64,000 nucleotides of DNA from Oegoconia quadripuncta (lineage: Eukaryota; Arthropoda; Insecta; Lepidoptera; Autostichidae). The DNA lies in assembly GCA_949316235.1 (NCBI GenBank), contig OX438743.1:18287771-18351770 (forward strand), read 5' to 3'. A program made the position numbers and the translations under genes. This document shows, one piece after another, positions 21,490 to 31,145 of this stretch. The notes beneath the pieces are model-generated. The model was not told the DNA's origin, did not search any database, and saw only the letters and a list, made by a program, of their open reading frames with translations. Position 1 is the stretch's first letter, and every line of letters begins with the position of its first letter.

Positions 21490-22350
21490 TTTGTGAGGTT
21501 CATCAACCGAAGGTCCTATCTTAACTTTGTCTTCATCTAAAGCTCTATTGTTTAGTGAAGGGGTGTCGCGTTCCGGTAGAACTATACGATTTACCACGTT
21601 GACCATCGTACCACGACCAATAGTAAGCCCTTTTAGCAAACAACAAGACTCGAAAACTGGGGCAACAGATATATTAACTATACCTCTTCTAATAGCATAT
21701 ACGCTGCCGCTAATAGTAACCTGTTGAGGCGGCTTGCCAATAACCTTGGTATTGAGATAGATATTTCCTGCCAACATCGAATCAGCACTGGCCCTAATCG
21801 AGGCTGGTCCCCAAATCTCAACGTCAGCATAGACTGTGATGGTTATGGGGCGTTCTGCCAACGTCCCATCTCCAGAAGAAGTAACCTTGCCACGAACATC
21901 GAAGAATTTCAGTTCCTCAGCGTTTTTGTAAACAACAACGTGAGGCTGCTCAGTGAACGATTGACCTACTAACAAAGGTACATCAAGCAGTTTGTCCTCC
22001 ACTACCTGACATACGACCTGGGCACAAATGTCATCAATGGTAAGATCCACAGCTACCCTGCCTAAGGCGTAAACAACATCATTACCGAATCCCTTAAGGG
22101 GCGTAGAGATATTATCACAGCTCAGACCTAATGTCGCAACAACCGACTGAGAAATTAGCGAAACCTCACTTCCAAAATCAATGAAAGCTCTAATCGGCAC
22201 GTTATTTATTTTACCCTCCTTAATGAACTTGGAATTGCTACTGGAAGTGGAAATCCGCATTGTTTTCCTAACTGTCTCTCCTTTATTGTCTCGATTGTCT
22301 ACTCTGGTCATACAGGCCTCAGTCTGGTGGCCAACCCGTTGGCACTTCAT
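21487..22350 (-). pseudogene. pol: zinc knuckle and aspartic protease region
   Basis: Opens with a CCHC zinc knuckle (CMKCQRVGHQTEAC, pattern C-x2-C-x4-H-x4-C, beginning just before the first Met). The retropepsin-like active-site segment is AFIDFGSEVSLIS, with the D-x-G triad as DFG rather than the more common DTG/DSG, followed by a VPLLVGQ segment. It runs in the same frame into the RT except for one TAG at 21487-21489. The gag frame ends 9 bp upstream, in a different frame. Confidence 0.85.
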
Positions 22351-22355
22351 ACATC

Positions 22356-23546
22356 TAACTAGAGGTTTAGGGCATTTAAGGTTTTGCAGTTAAAACAGAA
22401 TAACTGGTTTTGGGACAAGTTGACAGCATTACTGTTGGCTCTGTTGCTCGCACCACCTCCAGATGTGGAATTCGGAATAGATGCTGTTTTACTTCTAAAA
22501 TTTGCACGATCAGTGAATTGCGGCACATCTTTATTGCTCATTAAGAATTGTAACAACTGATCGGGGTGCGAGCAGCGTAAAGCTAATGCACTGGACCTCA
22601 TCGTTTTGTCGCTTACCCCATGAATGATGCAGTCGACCGCCCGTTTGCCTTCGATGTCGCATTGGTTTAAGAGAGCTAATTTTTCGTAATAGTAAACCTC
22701 TATGGGTTCACCGTACCTACTTCTCCTTTTAAGCATGTCTTCCAGAGATTGGCCATAATTCTGGTCACATGGAAAGGCATTCGTCAGCTTTTCCTGCCAC
22801 TCTGTCCAATTAAAAAGTATTGAATTTAAACTTTCGTACCAGGTTTTGGCCAATCCCTGGAGCTTTTGCATGGCGAAGTGTATGGTCGTTTTTTCGTCCC
22901 AACCATAAACGGACGCGCATTCGTTGACCTTCTTGATCCAGACGTCGATCCTCTGGTTCTTTGATGAAGGGTCAAAGTCTGACAATATGTTTTTATGGTT
23001 GATGGTACTATTCGAATTAGCCATGGGACCCGACGTTGATGGCTGTGACTTATCACTATTAATCAAGTTAATTATACTAGCAATATCTCTAGACGAAAAA
23101 GTAGGGCTCTTAGATTGCGGCAATACTTGCTGTGTCTCACCCGCGTGGCGCGGACTGCGACCACGCTTCAGGCCTGCTGCGTCGCTAAGCCGTGAACTTC
23201 CACTGCGGCCGGCCCCATCAATGCGGCTACGGCGACTGCGACGGCTGCGGCGACTGCCACTGCGCCTAAGCCGCGGGCTGCGACTGCGCCGCGAGCTGCG
23301 ACTGGGCCGCGGGCTGCGATGACTGCGACTGCCCCGCGAGCTGCGGCGGCTGCGACTGCCCCGCGGGCTGCGGCGGCTGCGACTACCCCGCGGGCTGCGG
23401 CGGCTGCGTCGCGGGCTGCGGCTGCGTCGCTGACTATTGCTGCGCCGATGGCTACGACTGCGCCTGCTTGCCTCACTGGGTAGCAGCCCTGCGCCATCGG
23501 GCGTAGCCAAACGTCGCTGCTCCGGTGTTTTCCAACCACTCGGCAT
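22356..23546 (-). pseudogene. gag with RS-rich N-terminus, cut inside the zinc-knuckle region
   Basis: About 395 residues from the ATG at 23546 (PSGWKTPEQRR); a longer open frame upstream lacks an ATG. Residues ~20-120 are an arginine/serine region with tandem SRRSPRGSR units (27-bp DNA repeats, 23230-23460). A capsid-like Gag domain follows (WIKKVNECASVYGWDEKTT, then LAKTWYES and AFPCDQNYGQSLEDML). The frame ends shortly after CFNC, the start of a zinc knuckle, without its His and last Cys. The knuckle that follows is in another frame, so a small deletion or frameshift appears to have fallen here. Confidence 0.85.
23230..23460 (-). repeat. 27-bp tandem repeat encoding RS dipeptides
   Basis: GC-rich units of the type CGGCTGCGACTGCCCCGCGG (plus strand) repeat with variation. 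They encode serine/arginine repeats in Gag. The base composition contrasts sharply with the surrounding AT-rich DNA, and antisense frames here give spurious alanine-rich ORFs. Confidence 0.85.
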
Positions 23547-24374
23547 TTTTCTGGAACTCGACAACAACAAAGACTTTGTATTTGTGTGTTTCAGCAATAA
23601 ATTTACTATTATGATTTCTTGTTAATTTCTTGTCTTTATAATATGTTAAATATAACACATTTATAATTATAAGCAATAGATTAATTAACTGCTTAACATA
23701 AAATAACTAAATGTAATCACTTGTTATAATCATTTTCTTTATAAGCTATCTTTAGTTAGGCAAGCTGTGCATCTCTGTAATTGGTAGGCATATGAGAACT
23801 AAAAATTGTAATTTAGACTTATAGTATAATGTAATTTATGCACTACTGTTGAGTTGCCTAATAAATAAAATAAAATACCATCGACTAAGTAGCCAGTAGT
23901 CAACTGGCTGTGATTAAGTGGGTAGTTGAGAAAGAAAGAAATTGTGATCCATCTTGTTTCCCACGCTCCACGTATTAAATTGCTACACACGCATAATACT
24001 AATAATCAAGTATGAATATTAAAATCGAAATATCTCGAAAACGGCGCATCGTAGCTCAAAAATAGTTAAATTTTCGATCCCCCTTGAACCGCCGCAGCAT
24101 TACCCTTCGATGATGACAGCACACATACCTTGACCTTCATTTGACATTATGCCAAAATGAATAGGTCAACATGGTATAATTCGTTACACAAATTATTGAT
24201 TCGGTTTATATTTGCAAATCCAGCTTTATATTACATTAATTAATAAGTAGACAGATAGTCATGACATCGATTTTTCTAACATGGTACTTTCTCTTCAACA
24301 GCTATGATACTACATTTGTTGCATGCGTTACTCTGACTCAATGGCACAATAAGCGGGTAATCCCACTTCTGAAA

Positions 24375-24641
24375 TGTAAGGAAATAATATACTCACATCA
24401 ATCCAAAACTATTTATTCCCAAACGGTAACTCACAAAATACAACTTCCTTCGATCACTGCCTGTTATAGACTGACTCAACTCGCCATTTGCTTTTTCCCC
24501 TCCGTTTTCTTTTAGATTCTCGTCATCCGTTCACTCATTCATTCTAGTGTTGCCAATGTTAATTTTTAATTTAGTCAGAGAAATTGAATGAAAATAGATT
24601 TAAGTATTTAAATTGAAACGATCTGAATGCGTAACCTTACA
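24375..24641 (-). repeat. 5' LTR
   Basis: 267 bp, identical to the 3' LTR. The transcribed strand carries the promoter. The usual TGG of a tRNA primer-binding site is not directly adjacent: the first bases inside the LTR on the minus strand are TTTCAGAAG, then TGGGATTACCC. Confidence 0.95.
24469..24474 (-). promoter_or_regulatory. Initiator-like motif in 5' LTR
   Basis: On the minus strand the LTR contains GAGTCAGTCTATAAC, whose TCAGTC matches the arthropod initiator consensus TCAKTY. There is no upstream TATA box, as is common for insect gypsy-like LTRs. This would be the transcription start and the U3/R boundary. Confidence 0.5.
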
Positions 24642-24730
24642 CCAGGTCAGTACACTTCCACCTTTGGCCTCATCCTCACATAACATCAGGTGTGATTGAG
24701 GTCAAGAGCTATCTCGTCGTGCATAAAAGT
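24642..24730 (+). mobile_element. SINE-A, 3' part of the copy split by the LTR element
   Basis: Continues the SINE interrupted at 17703: CCAGGTCAGTACACTTCC, CCTCATCCTCACATAACATC, GGTGTGATTGAGGTCAA and a GTGCATAAAA end. It joins directly to a second SINE-A monomer. Confidence 0.9.
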
Positions 24731-24938
24731 ATCTGTCACCAAACAGCAATGTTAATAGCATTGTTGTGTTCCGTTTGTCAGAGATAAGATAGGCAGTCTC
24801 ACAAATAAGATGAGTTTCCGGGCCAGTACGCTTCCACCTTCGGCCTCATCTAGACTTAACATCAGGTGTGATTGAGGTCAAGTACTTATCCGTTGTGCAT
24901 AAAAATAAAAATAAAAACATGTTCTTGGTATGTTATAT
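24731..24938 (+). mobile_element. Second, head-less SINE-A monomer plus shared flank
   Basis: Starts ATCTGTCACCAAACAGCAAT and runs to GGTCAAGTACTTATCCGTTG and GCATAAAAATAAAAA (to ~24917). Then comes CATGTTCTTGGTATG, a non-SINE flank. The same dimer, with the same junction and the same flank, occurs at 51266-51573. The flank is cut at 24938 by a DNA transposon. Confidence 0.85.
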
Positions 24939-25407
24939 CGTCGCTCGTATGACTAACTAGTGTATCTCAGATTTTGGCCGATTTGAGTTACAACCACCAA
25001 TGAATTCGCCTTGTCGTTCTCTACAGTTTCCACTGATCCCTATATCTGTAGGTCGCATAGTTTTTGAAATAGACATCAGGTGGAGACATCGTATCTAACA
25101 TTTTGTTCGTAAAAAGAAACAACTAACTATGGTAACTCAAATTGGGATTTTTCGTCAAAATCAAATTTGTGATCAGGTGCAAAATATGACATCCTATCTT
25201 ATAGATAAGTTGTTTAGTGGAAATTTAATTCTATTATTTTACGCAATGCTCATGAGATACGGCTCTCAGATAATTGTCGACTCAATGGCTCATGGTCTGA
25301 AATTATACTTTTGCATTGTTGAATTCATTAAATCACGCCACACGCACCATTTTAACAGATTCCGGCCTACTGCGTCGGCGTCGCAACGCGGTTCACTCAC
25401 TTAGTTG

Positions 25408-25482
25408 TTATTTTAGATAGATATATAGATGGATAGATAGATAAATCGTTTATTTGTATCTACAGTCACACACATACCATAA
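25408..25482 (-). repeat. (GATA)n-tailed LINE/SINE 3' end
   Basis: GATAGATA-type repeats are followed by AAATCGTTTATTTGTATCTA and CAGTCACACACATACC. The same arrangement recurs at 40290-40350 and 56030-56100, so this is the tail of a dispersed element (minus strand), nested in the DNA transposon. Confidence 0.6.
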
Positions 25483-25729
25483 GTTCCAATGCAATTGGAT
25501 AAACATATTTTATAACAATCCATAAAAGTAACCTCAGGATACACTAGAGTATGTGTGTGCTACAGAGTATTTTGTGGTTTGATAAAGTGCCACGCAAAAG
25601 TATTGATGTGCATATCTATGGAAATCGATGGTGAGCACTTTTTGGTTTGTTTTGAGTTGACACGTACTAATTTACTAACGATGTAAATATTTCTTTGTGG
25701 TGATGGTATTAGAAACAATATTGTTAACG

Positions 25730-26340
25730 AACCTGCGATGATGCCAGAAGGGTACATGTCTCCTCAATACTTAGCTAATAATTCTGGATCGGATTCAATT
25801 AAAGTGATGAAACAGTTTGCTCAGAAAGTTTTTTAACTAAAATTGATAATGAATAAAAGATTTTGCCAATGTTAGAAGAGCATCTAACTGTATGTGCTGA
25901 TGATATTGTAACCAACGTTAATGTCGATCCAGTAACAAAGCATAATGTGTTACCAAATAATTGTAGATCAGATTCTATGAAAAGAGAGGACACAGTTTGT
26001 TCAGAAAGATTATTAACTGGATTTGTTGATGGACCATCTATGTCTATTGAAGTGACCACAAATCACAACAGTTCTTAAAAATCGTCCTATTCTTTCTACA
26101 AGATCTATTAAAGAAGATTACATAGCTCAGTATTGCGGTGTACCTGCTTGTAATACAGAGATATTTAGTGCATGCGTGAGATGTTTAGCTTTATTATGCT
26201 GGCACCACTTTGATAATCATTCTCCTTGTAACAGTCATCAAGAGTTACCTCCTGATCTACCATTCCATAACGTAGATTCTAGTATTTCTAACCAAATACC
26301 AGAAGAAGAGCCCTCTTTCAAGTATAAAATCTAGTGAAGT
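25730..26340 (+). pseudogene. Degenerate transposon protein with Cys/His cluster
   Basis: Broken plus-strand coding. One frame holds MPEGYMSPQYLANNSGSDSI (25740-25800). Another (25863-26078) has a partly repeated segment: about 60 bp at 25786-25850 recur near 25966-26030. A third (26079-26332) reads YCGVPACNTEIFSACVRCLA then LLCWHHFDNHSPCNSH, a C-x4-C-x7-C-x2-C-x4-C-x-H...C-x2-H pattern suggesting zinc binding, and ends KYKI-stop. I do not recognise the family. It is probably the C-terminal part of the transposon's own protein. Confidence 0.5.
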
Positions 26341-27153
26341 AAACCGCAAGGAAAAACGCTTTGATAAGGAAAGCATGAAAAGAAAAATAAAGATTTGGGA
26401 AATTTGTTATATTTCTCTGTGTTTAATAATTATGAAAGCTGCGTTATGTTTATTTTGGAGTTATAATTTTAAGTTTGTTCTTTGTTATCCTTTTAGTATG
26501 TGGAGCAATTGAAATGTCTTGAGATTACTTATTGATAATTATTGTGATTTTACATTTACTATTTACAAACATTTATACTTATTGTTAGTAAGATTTTTAA
26601 GTGTTTAATCTTGACGGGTTACCCCCTGTATTTTTTTCTTAATTCTCTGTATTTAATTGCTACATTTGTGTAATGCGTTGTGTTCATTTTGGCGGTCTGG
26701 TTTTATTAAGTTCTTTTTCCCTGTAATCCTTTTAGTATGAATCAGGTGAAATGTTACTTAAATGTTGAAAATCACCACGAGTATTTATATATGGAGAATG
26801 TTTCAGTGTTTAAGTGTTCAATTAATGAGACTGCTTATGGCCCTAAAGTATTGTTAGTCATTAAATATTATAAGAAGGCTTTATTTTTGCGTTATATTCA
26901 TATATCTACAGCGGTTCAAAAGCACCTAAGTGGGTTGAAATGTAAAACAAAGTTTTTACAAAGTCGTGTATCTGTTTTGAACGAGCAAAAATAATTTTAT
27001 TACTGCAATTCAATAATAAATTAATACGTAGCCTAAAAGCCCGCATTCTATTCTATTTAAATATATTACAACTAATTTACAACAAGTTTGCGAATTTTAA
27101 ATATAATTAATTTTTCACTACTCTCAACCGAAAAACGCTTGTTCTGAAAAATA
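26341..27153. other. Non-coding 3' part of the DNA transposon
   Basis: AT-rich with one 85-residue frame (26737-26994) that has no family features. It leads into the right TIR. Confidence 0.4.
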
Positions 27154-27196
27154 GCCAAAACTGAGTTACACTAGTTAGTCATACGAGCGACGATAT

Positions 27197-27246
27197 ACAT
27201 ACTTCACAGTAACCTCCAAAACTAATTTCTTAGCTCTTGGGTCCAC
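27197..27246 (+). repeat. Right flank shared with 51.57-51.62 kb
   Basis: ACATACTTCACAGTAACCTC then AAACTAATTTCTTAGCTC matches the sequence directly following the SINE-A dimer at 51.57 kb. It is the continuation of the repeat interrupted by the DNA transposon. Confidence 0.85.
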
Positions 27247-27702
27247 ACTAATTGAGGCATGTCCGGTCATTCTGTTCCCGAACGAAACTTTCCGGGCCGA
27301 GGCTTGTTAAGGGCTAGCAAATTCGGAAATCGCATCCAAATGTTAACGAGGATCAATTTCGGGGTTCGATTCTGGCCCCGGGCGTTATAAGGTCTTGTTC
27401 CCAAAACATCCTATTATTGTTGGGTTGATTAGGAACTTGGTACAGTGACGTCTTGCATTTAAATAAGTGTAACTAGCCGAGATCTGCAGCTTCGCTGATG
27501 ATTTCGTGTGAGTATTACATAACATGGATACCAAGTAGGTCGTCCTAAATAAACAATAACACTAAATAAACAATTAAATTAATAATTGATTCAAAAATAA
27601 CAATTCATTTCTTATAAAATAGTACCTATGCGATCGTCAAGCTATTGAATACAAAATTTATTTATTGTATACCTGAAACTAGTTTAGTCCGAATCATGTA
27701 TA
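27247..27702. other. Intergenic, no gene recognised
   Basis: No coding or repeat signal matched within the window. Confidence 0.4.
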
Positions 27703-27837
27703 TAGTTCGGGTCCTATTGCGATGAACCCTGCAGATTGTGACCAAAGCATGAAACTTGGTACAGGTATAGCCTAGGTCAAATTGAGCAGATTAAGCCCTG
27801 GCCCCACCAGATCCGGCCACGGGTGGGGGAGGGGGGG

Positions 27838-28550
27838 GTGGTTGAAGGCCGCTCACGCCGCTCCGCAAACAAAAAATTCTGACGCCTCGAGACTACATAC
27901 GAGACCGTGTTTGGTGTCATTTTCGTATAAATTGGGGATGAGGAATTCATATTTGAAGTTTTTGTAATACCTCTCCCTACAAAAAAAAATTTTTTTTTAA
28001 GGAAACGTGAAAGTTAGATGTATTATATTTCTGTTTGAATAAGCGTAACTATAAAATTGGTAAGTTATCACACAAACAAAAAATACTGATTTATAATATG
28101 ACTACTCTAGTTTGTAAAAATATATAATTTATATATATTTATTATATAAATGAGACCAGAAAAAAATCCAAAGCGTCGCGCGGCGTAGAGGTCGAACGAG
28201 AGTTGTTGAAGTCCGCTCGGCCAACCAAAAATTCTAACGCCCCTGATTTTGTGCCCGACCGTGTTTAATTTCTTTTTCTTAAATATTAAGGGTGAGGCAT
28301 TACTATTTGAAGTTTGCCTTTTAATACAGTAAATTGACATTTTAATAGGAAAAGGTGTAAGTTAGATGAATTATTTTTTATTTGAATAAGTGTAACTTTA
28401 AAATTGGTTAGTATTGGTAATCATAAAAAAAATAATTTATAGTATTACTTTTCTTGTTTAAAATAAAAATATAACTTATATATAATTATTACATAAGTGA
28501 TTCCAGAGAAAAGTACGAAACGTTACGCGGCGGGGAAATCAAAAGGCGCG
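27838..28550. repeat. Two diverged ~350-bp tandem units in the left arm
   Basis: Unit 1 (about 27838-28198) and unit 2 (about 28203-28550) share ordered blocks: CCGCTC then AAAAATTCT and ACGCC, GACCGTGTTT, ATTTGAAGTTT, GTTAGATG, TTTGAATAAG and GTAACT, ending in a GCGGCG-containing block. The mirror set lies in the right arm (about 30235-30930). Subterminal repeats of this kind are common in DNA transposons with long ends. Confidence 0.75.
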
Positions 28551-28739
28551 ACACACTAAATGGTTTAAAATTGTATCCTGTTCTGGTTAATTTTAAATTG
28601 ATTTTAAAATATTTTTATATATGATAAATAATCATAATATTAATTATCATTGTATAGATTATAATATTACAGTAGGAATACTTAAAACATTATACAACAG
28701 CAGTACTAAATAACAGAAACACACATATTCATACATGTA

Positions 28740-29829
28740 TCTTTATTCCCTATGTCTGCCACTGCACAAACACAGTTCAGTGCAATTCAGCCCTTGTTTT
28801 TTACAACTGCATCTATTACTGCGCTCCTGTTTGCATTTGCAGCGTACAAGCTCTAAACAAGCACGCGCAGCAACAGGTGCAGTTGTCCAGTGTGGCACCC
28901 AGATACTGTCAACAGTCTTCCAGTCCCAGTCTTCTGGACTTGGTAAATTTTGATGAGCTACCGTTTGCCCCCACACAAACACTCCTTGATATACAGCCCT
29001 TTGCAAATGCTGGTGGAGAGCATCTGCAGTTGGTGGAATGTGCTCCAACTGTCGGTCCTTTTTCGTGAATAAATGTTTTCTGCATTAGTTGACTTTTTCA
29101 AATTTACTGGATCTAAAATTCCAGATGTGAGCGCTTTTAATTATATTCTATTGAGTAAGTTCTGAAATAAAAAAGATCAAAAGGGATTTACCTATCGTAA
29201 AGAGCTACCACGTACTTGTGTATAATAGAAATACATTGATCGTCTATTTGTCTTGACGACGTCAGCACTTGGAAAGCACTTGTCACCTCCGGGTAGGCTT
29301 CCCAAGCTTCGAAAGCAGTTTTTTTACCTCTGCCATGGAATGCCGATACTGTGTCGCATCCAGTAAATGCGTGAAACAGCGGCAGTACATTCGCCTTGGC
29401 TGGTCCTAAAAAATTTTAAGTAAGATTAAGATGTAAGTATTAATGTTATCAATTAAAATACAGTTAGTGTATTATAAACAAACTTTAACCTAATGCGGAT
29501 GCGATTGCATGACATGAGATAAATTGATGTTTATTTCCAGTTCCAAGGTGGACGTAAAGCTTCTCCAGCTGAGGATATTTGAACACACAAGATACTGCTA
29601 AAACTAAAACGTCAGTGTCGACAGATCTTATTAATATATAGGTGTACCCTGTGCAACAGCATCGGCGACGTGAACCATAATACGCGTGTCAGCTTCTTCG
29701 TGGTTACACGGCTGTAAAATAGGTTTAGCTCTTTCTTTGTTGCTAAGCACAAGGTCACCATCTGTGATGTTTAGTTCCTTGGTGTCTAGTATTTCCATGG
29801 TGTGGCAACGAACACTGAGCAAATTGAAA
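28740..29829 (-). pseudogene. Intron-containing transposon gene, 5'-truncated
   Basis: I infer three minus-strand exons. Exon A (to 29490) has PCNHEEADTRIMVH and, after a frameshift near 29640, LIRSVDTDVLVLAV. Exon B (29405-29192) has LPLFHAFTGCDTVSAFHGRG. Exon C (29079-28740) has IPPTADALHQHL, the SIWVPHWTT segment and a Cys-rich tail. Both introns (84 and 112 bp) have GT/AG ends and their codon phases match (phase 1, phase 2). These motifs are, as I recall, shared by a family of uncharacterised transposon-borne proteins. The N-terminus is lost at the arm boundary, and in the tail one Cys is Arg (CKCKQERSNRCSC). Confidence 0.7.
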
Positions 29830-30041
29830 AAAATTTACCAAGTCCTGAAGACTGGGGCTGGAAGACTGTTGACAGTATCTGGGTGCCACACTGGACAACT
29901 GCACCTGTTGCTGCGCGTGCTTGTTTAGAGCTTGTACGCTGCAAATGCAAACAGGAGTGCAGTAATAGATGCAGTTGTAAAAAACAAGGGCTGAATTGCA
30001 CTGAATTGTGTTTGTGCAGTGGCAGACATAGGGAATAAAGA
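29830..30041 (+). pseudogene. Inverted copy of the same gene's C-terminus, Cys cluster intact
   Basis: Reads LPSPEDWGWKTVDSIWVPHW then CKCKQECSNRCSCKKQGLNC, ending RHRE-stop. It is the mirror of exon C but retains the Cys that the left copy has lost. The frame preceding 29830 is unrelated, so it cannot encode a full protein. The tail resembles CXC-type Cys-rich DNA-binding motifs (inference). Confidence 0.75.
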
Positions 30042-31145
30042 TACATGTATGAATATGTGTGTTTCTGTTATTTAGTACTGTACTATTGTAATATTATAAT
30101 CAATACAATGATAATTAATATTATGATTATTTATCATGTATAAAAATATTTTAAAATCAATTTAAAATTAACCAGAACAGGATACAATTTTAAACCATTT
30201 AGTGTGTCGCGCCTTTTGATTTCCCCGCCGCGTAGCGTTTCGTACTTTTCTCTGGAATCACTTATGTAATAATTATATTTAAATTATATTTTTATTTTAA
30301 ACAAGAAAAGTAATACTATAAATTATTTTTTTTATGATTACCAATACTAACCAATTTTAAAGTTACACTTATTCAAATAAAAAATAATTCATCTAACTTA
30401 CACTTTTTCCTATTAAAATGTCAATTTACTGTATTAAAAGGCAAACTTCAAATAGTAATGCCTCACCCTTAATATTTAAGAAAAAGAAATTAAACACGGT
30501 CTGGCACAAAATCAGGAGGCGTTAGAATTTTTGGTTGGCCGAGCGGACTTCAACAACTCTCGTTCGACCTCTACGCCGCGCGACGCTTTGGATTTTTTTC
30601 TGGTCTCATTTATATAATAAATATATATAAATTATATATTTTTACAAACTAGAGTAGTCATATTATAAATCAGTATTTTTTGTTTGTATGATAACTTACC
30701 AATTTTATAGTTACGCTTATTCAAACAGAAATATAATACTTCTAACTTTCACGTTTCCTTCAAAAAAATTTTTTTTTTGTAGGGAGAGGTATTACGAAAA
30801 CTTCAAATATGAATTCCTCATCCACAATTTATACGAAAATGATACCAAACACGGTCTCGTATGTAGTCTCGAGGCGTCAGAATTTTTTGTTTGCGGAGCG
30901 GCGTGAGCGGCCTTCAACCACCCCCCCCTCCCCCACCCGTGGCCGGATCTGGTGGGGCCAGGGCTTAATCTGCTCAATTTGACCTGGGCTACAACCGTAC
31001 CAAGTTTCATGCTTTGGTCATAATCTGCAGGGTCTCCATACAATAGCTTGCAATAGGACCCGGACTAATAGAATCGATTCCGGCTATAAAAAGGAATAGA
31101 TTTTTTCCCCCTAATTATTTATCTAATTGCGTGAGGTGCGGTGAG

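Larger units (their letters stand above)
17704..24641 (-). mobile_element. Ty3/gypsy-type LTR retrotransposon (6938 bp)
   Basis: Two direct 267-bp LTRs (17704-17970, 24375-24641) begin TGTAAGG and end CCTTACA, and I found no difference between them. Between them, on the minus strand, lie gag, protease, reverse transcriptase, RNase H and integrase in Ty3/gypsy order. No env-like frame is seen in the 3' region (17971-18750). A 4-bp CCAG duplication flanks the element, within a SINE-A. Identical LTRs imply recent insertion, yet the ORFs carry one frame change and two stops, so this copy looks non-autonomous. Confidence 0.95.
24939..27192 (+). mobile_element. DNA transposon with 40-bp TIRs and ATAT duplication
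   Basis: 2254 bp. The ends are inverted repeats beginning CGTCGCTCGTATGACTAACT, continuing AGTGTA, with one substitution and one indel over ~40 bp (24939-24978, 27154-27192). ATAT flanks both sides (24935-24938, 27193-27196). The pre-insertion sequence is visible at 51560-51620. The interior is degenerate. A 4-bp duplication suggests groups such as Sola, but no recognisable catalytic domain is left, so I do not assign a superfamily. Confidence 0.9.
27703..31067. mobile_element. Fold-back element with ~1.24-kb inverted arms
   Basis: The left arm (27703-28951) and right arm (29830-31067) are reverse complements with few differences, separated by an 878-bp non-repeated core. The outer ends begin TAGTTCGGGTCCTATTGC on the left and the matching TAGTCCGGG form on the right. 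Each arm carries a diverged tandem repeat, a 3' UTR, and the C-terminal coding end of the same gene. The core holds upstream exons on the minus strand only. It looks like an inverted duplication that replaced the 5' half of a transposon. Confidence 0.88.

Noticed and set aside
23168..23539. Alanine-rich frame antisense/alternate to gag
   Set aside because: It is the other-frame reading of the 27-bp RS repeat; repeats of GC-rich codons leave several frames open.
29802..30038. A host gene with a CXC domain
   Set aside because: The frame is cut at the inverted-repeat boundary and is a mirror copy of the transposon gene's last exon.
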